Assembly (NCBI RefSeq): GCF_000802225.1 | Contig: NZ_JTDI01000001.1 | Span: forward strand, 558,001-622,000 | Source of the DNA: Novosphingobium malaysiense | Lineage (GTDB): Bacteria > Pseudomonadota > Alphaproteobacteria > Sphingomonadales > Sphingomonadaceae | Length of the DNA stretch: 64,000 nt | Direction: 5' to 3' | Shown: positions 33,073-40,711 of the stretch, piece after piece | How the letters are laid out: every line of letters starts with the position of its first letter | Numbering within the stretch: position 1 is the stretch's first letter | The notes under the pieces: generated by a model | The model's input: only the letters and a program-made list of their open reading frames with translations | The model's database searches: none | What the model was told of the DNA's origin: nothing | Made by a program: the position numbers and the translations under genes

Positions 33073-34020
33073 TTGAACGTCCGCAGCCAACCTTGTCATG
33101 CCGCGTCGATATCCCCGGTCGAGATCGCACAGACCTCCTCCGATCTGTTGCCCCCCAACCTCTTCATCATCGGCGCGTCGAAATCGGGATCCAGCGCGCT
33201 CTACGCCTATCTTGCCGCGCACCCCGATATCTGCATGAGCGCCGAGAAAGAACCGTGCTTTTTTGTCGACCAGGCGGAACTGGCCAGCGCCTGGCCGATC
33301 ATGGCCCGCCGTCCCTGTTCGCACGATTGGGCCGCCTATCTCGAACTCTGGAAGCATGGCGCGCAGGCGCGGTATCGCGGCGAAGCGAGCGTCTACTATT
33401 CGCAAGCTCCACACCGCAGCAACGTGGCAGCTCGGATAGCCGCATCCTGTCCGGAATCACGCATCATCTATATTGTTCGTGAACCGGTGACCCGCGCCAT
33501 CGGTCACTACTGGCAGCGCTTCAAGGAATTCCAGGAACCGCTGGATATCGAGACAGCCATGCGCACCAATCCGCTCTACCGCGACACGTCGGACTATGCG
33601 CTGCAACTCCAAGCTTATCTCGACCATTTCGATGCCTCGCGGATCCATGTCGTCGTGGCAGAGGAATTGCGCCAGCATCGCGCCGAGACACTGGCAAGAT
33701 GCATCGACTGGCTCGACCTGGGTTCCTTCGCCTTTCACCCTTCCCAACTTGCAGACTATCATCGCTCGCCACCCACCAGCCGCCGCCAGCGCTTTCCCCT
33801 CGTAGGCAGATTGCGGGATTCCGAAGCCTGGGCCTCGGCTCGCAAACGCCTCCCCGGCGCGATCGTCGAACGGCTACGCCGCGTTTCCACGGTCTCGTTC
33901 GACAAGCAGGAAATCGATGAGAGCGGCGCGCGCGCCTACCTCGCGTCCTGGCTGGCCCCGCGCCGCGCCGCCTTCGAGGCTATGATCGGGCGCAGAATTC
34001 CTGCATGGGACGGCGTCTGA
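33073..34020 (+). CDS. Sulfotransferase (PAPS-dependent), first copy
   Basis: A 315-aa sulfotransferase-fold protein. The 5'-phosphosulfate loop is IIGASKSGSSALYAYL (about 32-47) and the 3'-phosphate site RIIYIVREPVTRAIGHYW (about 132-149). It would move sulfate from PAPS to a sugar hydroxyl. The TTG start is preceded by GGAGGAAGGA. It lies 7 bases before the polymerase gene, so it probably works on the exopolysaccharide made by this cluster. It shares little with the second sulfotransferase at 49.5 kb, suggesting different acceptor positions. Confidence 0.85.
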   Translation: MNVRSQPCHAASISPVEIAQTSSDLLPPNLFIIGASKSGSSALYAYLAAHPDICMSAEKEPCFFVDQAELASAWPIMARRPCSHDWAAYLELWKHGAQARYRGEASVYYSQAPHRSNVAARIAASCPESRIIYIVREPVTRAIGHYWQRFKEFQEPLDIETAMRTNPLYRDTSDYALQLQAYLDHFDASRIHVVVAEELRQHRAETLARCIDWLDLGSFAFHPSQLADYHRSPPTSRRQRFPLVGRLRDSEAWASARKRLPGAIVERLRRVSTVSFDKQEIDESGARAYLASWLAPRRAAFEAMIGRRIPAWDGV

Positions 34021-34027
34021 TGCGGCC

Positions 34028-35524
34028 ATGACCGCCATCCCCATAGCGCTGTTCTGGTTACTCGCTATCTGGGGGCTGCTTTCGCGCGGGCCCGTTCTGC
34101 TCTATCTGTTCTTTGCCACGATGCCGATCGGTGCTTTCGCTGTCATTCCCGCCGCATTGACCGGCGGACTGACCTTCACGGCAGCACCGGTCGTTGCTCT
34201 CCTGCTCATCGCGCGCACTTTTGCGGACCAGAGTGGTCCCGCCGCCTTTACGGCGCTGGCCGTACTGCCCACCAGGCTCATGCTCCTCACGCTGTTCTGG
34301 CTAGTGGCTGGCATTGCCACGCTCTTCATGCCGCGCCTGTTCGCGGACAGCGTCATGGTGGTGCCCGTGCGCGGAATCCTCAGTGCCGCCGCGCCACTGC
34401 AGCCTACGGCACAGAACATTTCGCAGTTCACCTACATGTCGATCGCCATTCTGTCCGTCTTTGCCTTTGCCCGCATCCTTCGAACAGGTGACATGCGGCA
34501 GCACGCGCTCAGGGCGATCTGCGTGGGCGCGACCGTCGCAGCTGTCACCGGCCTGCTCGACTATGCCAGCCAGTACCTACCACTGGATGCGGTCCTCGAT
34601 CCGTTCCGGACCGCCAGCTATTCGCTGCTGACGGACATCGAGGTACTGGGAAGCAAGCGCGTGGTCGGCCTCATGCCGGAAGCCTCGTCCTACGGCGGCA
34701 TTTGCCTGGCATTTCTGAGCGCCCTCTATTTCTATCGCCGCGCCCTCGACGACGACCGCGCGAGGCAGTTTTATGTCCCCGCCATCCTGGCCTTGCTGAC
34801 GATATGCGTCTGGCTTTCAAAGTCGACGGGCACATACATCGGCCTCGGCGTACTGCTCCTCATGGCGGCGCTCGAATGGTTCCTGCGGTTCAATACGAGC
34901 GATCTTAACGGCGCCATCTATCGAAAGGGGCTCGGAATCGAGACGGCGGTGGTGGTGTCGTCCTGCATCGTCATAGCGGTGCTGGCGATCGTCGACCCGG
35001 CCATGTTCGATCCGGTGGGATCGATGATTCAGCGCATGGTTCTCGAGAAACGGTCGTCCGTTTCCTTCGAGGAACGCGGAATGTGGCGTTCGGTGGCCAT
35101 AAGTGCGCTGGCAAGCACGCAAGGACTAGGCGTCGGACTAGGCAGCACGCGATCATCCAGCGCTGTCGTCGCAGTCTTCAGTTGTACCGGGATCGCGGGC
35201 GGCATGCTGTTCTATGCCTTCGTGCTTCAGTGCCTCCTGAGACGGTCGACAGGGGCGGTGGCGGAAAAACGCCTTTTCATGTCGGCATTTCGGTTCTCTT
35301 TCGTGCCCACCTTCGCCGTATCGCTGATGGTGGGCGACGCAATCTTTGGCGGCCTTGCCGCCTTCGGTTTCGGTCTGGTGACGGCCCTGGCGAGCATCGA
35401 GCCGGCAAGGCACCCAATCACCCGGAACGCCTTGCTTCCCGATGCGGGCCGAGCACATCACTCGGCGGAAATTTCCCGTTCGAACCCTTGCCGACGCAGG
35501 CCTATCGACCAGACAAGGGCGTAA
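34028..35524 (+). CDS. Wzy/O-antigen ligase-like polysaccharide polymerase
   Basis: A 498-aa polytopic membrane protein with about 11 helices and a large loop in the second half (SMIQRMVLEKRSSVSFEERG), the layout of Wzy polymerases and WaaL-type ligases. RSSVSFEERGMWRSVAISAL followed by GLGVGLGSTRSS resembles the conserved loop region. Sequence of this family is very divergent, so the call rests on topology and neighbours (Wzx, Wza, Wzc and priming transferase in the cluster). Its 3' end overlaps the convergent small membrane protein gene by 67 bases. Confidence 0.7.
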   Translation: MTAIPIALFWLLAIWGLLSRGPVLLYLFFATMPIGAFAVIPAALTGGLTFTAAPVVALLLIARTFADQSGPAAFTALAVLPTRLMLLTLFWLVAGIATLFMPRLFADSVMVVPVRGILSAAAPLQPTAQNISQFTYMSIAILSVFAFARILRTGDMRQHALRAICVGATVAAVTGLLDYASQYLPLDAVLDPFRTASYSLLTDIEVLGSKRVVGLMPEASSYGGICLAFLSALYFYRRALDDDRARQFYVPAILALLTICVWLSKSTGTYIGLGVLLLMAALEWFLRFNTSDLNGAIYRKGLGIETAVVVSSCIVIAVLAIVDPAMFDPVGSMIQRMVLEKRSSVSFEERGMWRSVAISALASTQGLGVGLGSTRSSSAVVAVFSCTGIAGGMLFYAFVLQCLLRRSTGAVAEKRLFMSAFRFSFVPTFAVSLMVGDAIFGGLAAFGFGLVTALASIEPARHPITRNALLPDAGRAHHSAEISRSNPCRRRPIDQTRA

Positions 35525-35679
35525 AGGAAGAGCCAGGCTGGCCAAAGCAGAGCGTCGCGCATGTCGCGTCGGCGGCGTCCGGGCACGGGCACCGGGCCTT
35601 GAATGCCGGCAAATCGGCGCGCCGCGAAAACCCAGCCCGCCAGGTAGATGGCGACTCCTGCCAAGATGGTCTCGAGCAT
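35458..35679 (-). CDS. Small two-TM membrane protein, 73 aa
   Basis: MLETILAGVAIYLAGWVFAA forms a first helix and DALLWPAWLFLYALVWSIGL a second, joined by a basic loop (PGRRRRDM). A perfect AGGAGG overlaps the stop of the upstream glycosyltransferase and lies 5 bases before the ATG, strong evidence of translation. It is the last gene of the minus-strand glycosyltransferase operon. Family not recognised; it may be a small helper of polysaccharide assembly. Confidence 0.7.
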   Translation of the reverse strand: MLETILAGVAIYLAGWVFAARRFAGIQGPVPVPGRRRRDMRDALLWPAWLFLYALVWSIGLRRQGFEREISAE

Positions 35680-35688
35680 CACGACCTC

Positions 35689-36555
35689 CTACATTTCGAG
35701 GATCTTGCGCGGGTCCACTTGCCCTCGCAGAGAATCGACAATGGCCATCATGTTTCCCAAAAGGCGCCCGCGGCGGTCGATCGATGGCTCCGGCCTTATG
35801 CTTCGGATGGCGTTGGCAAACAGGTTCCTGGTCATGAGCCGGTTGCCGAGATCGGGCCGCATCGTGCCCTTGCGCTTGAGGTAGACGACGTTCGCCACCT
35901 GAGAATAGCCCAGCCGTTTTCCGGACGTGCGGCCGCCGCTGACCCCGAGATGCACGCCCGTCACGCTTGAGGCAGCAACCATCCGCCCCCGCCTCCCCAA
36001 TCGATTGGTGAAGTCCACATCCTCCTGCCAACCATAAAGCGGCAGATTCTCGTCGAAGCGCAGCCCTTCGGCGGCCACCACGCGTATCGCCATGTTGCAC
36101 CCGTAAAGCTCGTGACGGTCGGTGATCTGCGGCGGGAAGCGACATGGCCGGTCGGCAATGATCGCTTGCGCGGCCTCGATAGAAAATCCCCCCTGCAGAA
36201 CACCGTCGGCCAGCAGTTCCGCGGTTATGCCCACCAAAGTCTCGTCGGCGCTGAAAAGCGCTTCGACATTAGCGATATAGTCTGGGGCAGGCACAAAATC
36301 GTCATCGAAGAAGACGACCACATCCGCCCGCCCTTCCAGCGCAGAGAGCGCACGATTGCGCTGGCGGCACAGCCCTTTCTCCGAATAGATGACTTCTGCC
36401 CGCCCTCGAGAGCGATCGATACCCGCGACATCGTCGGGCGAAACACTCGCGACCACGATGCCGTCGGGAGGGCGGGTCTGGTCGGCCAGCAGATCGACGG
36501 TGCGGCATACGAGCGCGGCCCGTCCCAGGGTAGCAACGACGACAAAGATGCGCAC
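35689..36555 (-). CDS. Family 2 glycosyltransferase
   Basis: A 288-aa inverting GT-A enzyme. The N-terminus is MRIFVVVATLGRAALV, the nucleotide-sugar DXD motif is in VVFFDDDFVPAPDY, and LYGWQEDVDFTNRLG is the acceptor ED-like motif. It transfers a sugar from a nucleotide donor to the lipid-linked repeat unit; the sugar is not predictable. The GTG start has GGAGG 6 bases upstream, overlapping the end of the acyltransferase gene. It belongs to the run wzc - GT4 - wza - GT4 - acyltransferase - GT2 - small membrane protein. Confidence 0.9.
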   Translation of the reverse strand: MRIFVVVATLGRAALVCRTVDLLADQTRPPDGIVVASVSPDDVAGIDRSRGRAEVIYSEKGLCRQRNRALSALEGRADVVVFFDDDFVPAPDYIANVEALFSADETLVGITAELLADGVLQGGFSIEAAQAIIADRPCRFPPQITDRHELYGCNMAIRVVAAEGLRFDENLPLYGWQEDVDFTNRLGRRGRMVAASSVTGVHLGVSGGRTSGKRLGYSQVANVVYLKRKGTMRPDLGNRLMTRNLFANAIRSIRPEPSIDRRGRLLGNMMAIVDSLRGQVDPRKILEM

Positions 36556-36556
36556 G

Positions 36557-37705
36557 CTAGGCCTCCCTCAACACGGGAATGCTGCGCCGGCAATGCCAGA
36601 GCACTTTGCTGAGCTGCATCTGCATTCGGCGTTCGAGCACCAGTGCGAATATGGCCGCCAGACCAGTGCACACGAGGGCCGTCAGGATCACGGCGAGAAC
36701 CGGCGACAGGCCACTGCGGAAGAACAGCCCGAGAAGATACCCACCGGTAATCTGGTTGATGAGGTAGAGCGGGTACGTCAGCAACCCTGCCACCGTCGCA
36801 AACTGCGCAGCCCTCGGGCTGGAACCGACGCGAAAGAGCACGCAAAGGCTCATCAGCAGCGTCAGCCCACCCCATACCGCAACTGCAGCAAAGGGTGTCT
36901 GGCCATATTGCGCGACGCCGAGGCTGGAGCGCGCCGCATAATATGTCGCGATCAGCCCGATGCCGAAATTGATCAGGAACAGCGTCAGGTTCACGCCGAC
37001 CGCCCGGCGCATAAACACCTGGTAGAGCGTAGCGCCGACGACGAAATAGCAATTCGTGGAAATGAGCGTGACGCGCAGCTTGTAGGACGAAGCCGCAACC
37101 GCAAGCTGCCGCCCCATATCTCCCGAAAGCCCCGCCTCGCCAGCCAGAACGACCCACCAGAACAGAATGTTGAACCCGGTTGCGGCAAGCGCGACGGTCG
37201 TGATCCGATCGATCATGCCTGCCCTGATGATTGCGAAGATCGCGGCATAGAACAAAGCCTCCACGACCAGCGTCCAAACAGCCCCGTCGACCCATGGCCC
37301 CACAGGGAAGAGGGCCATGGAACGAAGGAAACGCGGCGTGAGTTCGGACAGCGTCAACGCACCGCCGGCGAGTAGCACCAGTGCCGACAGCACGGTAAAG
37401 AACCACAAGGCCGGCACGATCCGGGTCACGCGGCCGATGAGGAACTCGGTGGCGGACTTGTTCTGCGCGGACATCAGGATGACGAACCCGGAGATGACGA
37501 AGAATATCTGTACGCCGACCCAGCCGAGGCTGCCCCAGGCCACGGCATCCGGAAAGATCACCGGCTCTCCCACCACGGCACGAATGCCGCGAGCCCCCTC
37601 TTCCGCCCACGACATGAACACGAGATGGTAGATCATGACGGCCTGGGCAGCGGCGAGACGCATCACGTCGAGCGAGGATATTTCACGTGTTCTCGTGGCA
37701 GTCAT
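36557..37705 (-). CDS. Acyltransferase family 3 (OafA-like) membrane protein
   Basis: A 382-aa protein with about 10 membrane helices. It matches the Acyl_transf_3 family: SSLDVMRLAAAQAVMIYHLV near the N-terminus (the catalytic H and R region), VGVQIFFVISGFVILM, and later VWTLVVEALFYA. It adds acetyl or another acyl group to surface sugars. Its ATG overlaps the stop of the upstream glycosyltransferase gene (ATGA); an in-frame extension upstream was rejected for that reason. Confidence 0.9.
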   Translation of the reverse strand: MTATRTREISSLDVMRLAAAQAVMIYHLVFMSWAEEGARGIRAVVGEPVIFPDAVAWGSLGWVGVQIFFVISGFVILMSAQNKSATEFLIGRVTRIVPALWFFTVLSALVLLAGGALTLSELTPRFLRSMALFPVGPWVDGAVWTLVVEALFYAAIFAIIRAGMIDRITTVALAATGFNILFWWVVLAGEAGLSGDMGRQLAVAASSYKLRVTLISTNCYFVVGATLYQVFMRRAVGVNLTLFLINFGIGLIATYYAARSSLGVAQYGQTPFAAVAVWGGLTLLMSLCVLFRVGSSPRAAQFATVAGLLTYPLYLINQITGGYLLGLFFRSGLSPVLAVILTALVCTGLAAIFALVLERRMQMQLSKVLWHCRRSIPVLREA

Positions 37706-38985
37706 GCCTGCTCCCCCACCGCAGCAGCCGGCGCCGGAACCGGGGACGCCACAAGGTTCCGATAGTGAGCCAGGATTTCCTCGCACCAGCCGCTTTCATC
37801 GTTGCACAAACCCCGGTAACCGGCGTGCCCCGCGCGTGACATTGCGGCCACTCGGTCGTTGTCTGCATGCAGGGCTGCGATCTCGGATGCGAACCGGGCT
37901 ACGTTCGCTGTATCCATGGCGGTGCCGAACCCGGCCTTTTCGACCTCGCCACCGATCAGCGCCCGCTCGCTCACGATGACGGGGACGCCGGAGCCCGCAG
38001 CCTCCAGCGCCACCAGCCCGAATGGCTCTGCCCAGCGGCTGGGCATCACTGCGAGCCGGGCCGTTGCAAGCGCCCTTGCCACCCCGGCCCGGTCCTGCCG
38101 GCCGAGAAATACCGCGCGCGGGTTGAGCGATCGTACGCGCTCCATCTCGCTACCTTCCCCGACGAAGGTGATGGGCACATCTGCCAGTTCGGCGGCTCGG
38201 GCAGCGAGGTCCGCTCCCTTTTCGGCCGAAATACGACCGATGAACACAATGCCGCGATTGCTTTCGGCATGAACCCTTTCGCGGCAGGGAGGCGTAACCG
38301 GATTGCGCACCGCAAAGAGCTTTTCGGCTGGCCATTGCCCTCGACGGAATGGGCTGGCCTGACCAGGATGGATCAACAGCAAGCGCTCCGCATTGCTGCT
38401 GCCATCCAGCAGGCCCCGCCGCAGGCCTTCGCGCCCGGTCCGCCAAAGCTTTTGGACTCGGGAGGACTTGTCGCACTGCGTTTGCAGGCAGGCGCGCGAA
38501 AGTGGCACAAGGGCGCAGTCCCGCTCCTTGGTGTAGTCGAAGAAAGCGCCGTTGGGACAGCAATTGAAATAGTCGTGCGCGTGCAGGATCAACCTGCCTT
38601 GCACGCTGCGCAGCGCGCCGAAAACGGCCGGGGACAGTACCTTGGACCAGCCGTGCAGGTGATAGACGGTGCCAGGTGTATCGTGGCGCCTGATCCAGCC
38701 ACGCACACGTCGCAATACCGCGTGGTTGTAAAGCCCCACGGTGAGAGCTCCAACGGGGGACCGATCGAGCAGGGCCCGGGCGTGAAGCGGTATGAACTCG
38801 ACATCCCGGCGATGGAAATTCGTCCCCGCATCGCCGGCGAAGAAGGTCACGGGCACGCCGCGTTCGCGCAGACCCGCGATCAACACCTGAACCAGGTGCG
38901 ATGCACCGCCCAGCGCCTCGCTGAAATCATGGAGCAGAACCACCCGCTCCGGTCGGCATCGGCTCGTGACTGGTTCGTGCCGCAC
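37702..38985 (-). CDS. Family 4 (GT-B) glycosyltransferase
   Basis: A 427-aa GT-B enzyme. The N-terminal domain carries DFSEALGGASHLVQVLIAGL; the C-terminal donor domain has IVFIGRISAEKGADLAARAA and the retaining E-x7-E region in PSRWAEPFGLVALEAAGSGV. A cysteine-rich patch (NCCPNGAFFDYTKERDCA then CLQTQCDKSS) is unusual for the family and could bind metal. GTG at 38985 was chosen because GAGG lies 6 bases upstream; a TTG at 38997 overlapping the wza stop is an alternative. Confidence 0.9.
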   Translation of the reverse strand: MRHEPVTSRCRPERVVLLHDFSEALGGASHLVQVLIAGLRERGVPVTFFAGDAGTNFHRRDVEFIPLHARALLDRSPVGALTVGLYNHAVLRRVRGWIRRHDTPGTVYHLHGWSKVLSPAVFGALRSVQGRLILHAHDYFNCCPNGAFFDYTKERDCALVPLSRACLQTQCDKSSRVQKLWRTGREGLRRGLLDGSSNAERLLLIHPGQASPFRRGQWPAEKLFAVRNPVTPPCRERVHAESNRGIVFIGRISAEKGADLAARAAELADVPITFVGEGSEMERVRSLNPRAVFLGRQDRAGVARALATARLAVMPSRWAEPFGLVALEAAGSGVPVIVSERALIGGEVEKAGFGTAMDTANVARFASEIAALHADNDRVAAMSRAGHAGYRGLCNDESGWCEEILAHYRNLVASPVPAPAAAVGEQA

Positions 38986-38993
38986 CGCGCGCC

Positions 38994-39542
38994 TCAAAAA
39001 TACCGCTGGTCGATCCGGACGGTGTCGCCCGGAAGCACTGCGGCTCCGCTGGTCAGCTTGTAGGCCTTTTCCTCCGCCTCGTCGGCATGGCGGATGAAAA
39101 CGACCTTTTCGTTCGCTCGGTAGGTAAACCCCCCTGCCTTGGCCACGAGTCCATGGACCGACATCCTTTCGCTGAAGGCATATTCGCCCGGCTTCTGTAC
39201 CTCACCCAGGATGTAGATCGGCCGAAAGTTCAGGATTTCGAGATTGATCCTGGCATCGCGCACATAGTCCTGGCGCAACGTTTCCGCCAATTCGCGGCGC
39301 AATTGTCCAAGCGTCTTGCCCGCGGCCTGCACGGAGCCCACCATCGGCAAGCTGATCGTCCCCTCGTCGCTGATCGTATATTCGCCAGAAAACGCTTCCT
39401 CACGGAATACGTCTAATTGCAAAGCGTCGCCGGCAGACAAGCGATATTGCACGACATCCGCGCTAGGCAAGGTGTTGCTTGCGGTGGAGGCGCATCCCAT
39501 CAGCAGGGCGCACGCGGCAAGGGCAATGGCGCGAAATGGCAT
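38994..39542 (-). CDS. Short Wza-type polysaccharide export lipoprotein
   Basis: A 182-aa outer-membrane-linked lipoprotein (lipobox LMGC at about 14-17) with a Poly_export domain (YRLSAGDALQLDVFREEAF, SGEYTISDEGTISLPMVG) and one SLBB domain (ILGEVQKPGEYAFSERMSVH). It is much shorter than E. coli Wza (379 aa) and lacks the repeated SLBB domains and the C-terminal amphipathic helix that forms the outer-membrane pore. A separate pore partner may therefore be needed. AAAGGG precedes the ATG by 6 bases. Confidence 0.88.
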   Translation of the reverse strand: MPFRAIALAACALLMGCASTASNTLPSADVVQYRLSAGDALQLDVFREEAFSGEYTISDEGTISLPMVGSVQAAGKTLGQLRRELAETLRQDYVRDARINLEILNFRPIYILGEVQKPGEYAFSERMSVHGLVAKAGGFTYRANEKVVFIRHADEAEEKAYKLTSGAAVLPGDTVRIDQRYF

Positions 39543-39577
39543 GTCAGACCCTTTCATCACGTGTTGAAGCCATGGCG

Positions 39578-40711
39578 TCACGCCACCTGTCGGCGCACGC
39601 GGCCGGAATGGAATTCCAGCGCTTCCAGAATTCCGTTGGTAAAAACCTCGGGAGAAAACCGGGCAGCGTTCGCCACTGCAGAATCGGGCTGAAACCGGGG
39701 CAGCCACGCTTCGAACCGCTGCAGGCATTCACATAAGGTCTCTGCGCTTTGCCGATGATAGAACAGCCCGGTCGTGCCATCGACGACCGAATCCACGACG
39801 CCGCCCCTGCCCAGGGCGATGACTGGTCGTCCGCTGGCATTGGCTTCGACGGGGACAATGCCGAAATCCTCCTCGGCCGTAAAAACCAGCGCCCTGCAGG
39901 TCGCGTATGCGTGCTTGAGCTCGTCGAAAGTGAGGCGTTTTCGCACTTCGACATGCGGCGCGGCCTCAGCGGCTATTTGTGCGAACATCTCGCCGTCGCC
40001 GACCATCAGTGCCGGAAGGCCCAGCCGGTTGAATGCTTCGAGCGCAAGGTCCGCCCGCTTGTAGGGGGTCATCTGGCCGATCCAGAGATAGCGGTCGGAA
40101 ATGTCGTGCGAAGGCCCGAACGCGTCGACGGCAACCGGCGGGTGCACGACGCGGGCCTCGCGCCCCCAGACCTTGCGGATGCGCCGGGCGATAAAGCTGC
40201 TGTTGGCGACAATGCCGTCGACGCGGCTGGCCGAACTGACGTCCCATTGCCGTAGCCGGTGGAACATTGCGGGCATCAGCAGGCGACTGAAAGACGGAGC
40301 GGATGCCTTGTAGTCCTGATAGTGATCCCACAGGTACCGCATGGGCGAATGGCAATAACAAAGGTGCAATGTGTCGGGGCCCGTGATGACCCCCTTGGCG
40401 GGTCCGGATTCGCTGCTGATCACCAGGTCGTATCCGCGCAGGTCCAGCTCCTCCAGCGCCATCGGCATTAGCGGCAGATACTTCTGGTAGTGCCGGCGGG
40501 CGCCGGGCAGACGCCCAATGAAGGTCTGGCGAACATTCGCCGCACGGATCCTTTCGGACACCTTGTCCGGATCGTAGACGTGCGTGAATACATCGGCCTG
40601 CGGGAACATCTCCAGCAGGTGCTCGAGCACACGCTCCCCGCCGCGCATCGCGACCAGCCAGTAGTGAACGAGGGCTATCCGCCGCGGGCTGGAAACCAAC
40701 GATCGCGTCAT
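39578..40711 (-). CDS. Family 4 (GT-B) glycosyltransferase
   Basis: A 377-aa GT-B enzyme starting ALVHYWLVAMRGGERVLEHL. Other features are LCYCHSPMRYLWDHYQDY, GIVANSSFIARRIRKVWGR, the donor-domain YLWIGQMTPYKRADLALEAF, and the E-x7-E motif in AEEDFGIVPVEANASGRPV. It resembles mannosyl/rhamnosyl transferases of surface polysaccharide clusters; the donor sugar is unproven. Its ATG overlaps the stop of the wzc gene (ATGA), so expression is coupled to the export kinase. Confidence 0.9.
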   Translation of the reverse strand: MTRSLVSSPRRIALVHYWLVAMRGGERVLEHLLEMFPQADVFTHVYDPDKVSERIRAANVRQTFIGRLPGARRHYQKYLPLMPMALEELDLRGYDLVISSESGPAKGVITGPDTLHLCYCHSPMRYLWDHYQDYKASAPSFSRLLMPAMFHRLRQWDVSSASRVDGIVANSSFIARRIRKVWGREARVVHPPVAVDAFGPSHDISDRYLWIGQMTPYKRADLALEAFNRLGLPALMVGDGEMFAQIAAEAAPHVEVRKRLTFDELKHAYATCRALVFTAEEDFGIVPVEANASGRPVIALGRGGVVDSVVDGTTGLFYHRQSAETLCECLQRFEAWLPRFQPDSAVANAARFSPEVFTNGILEALEFHSGRVRRQVA

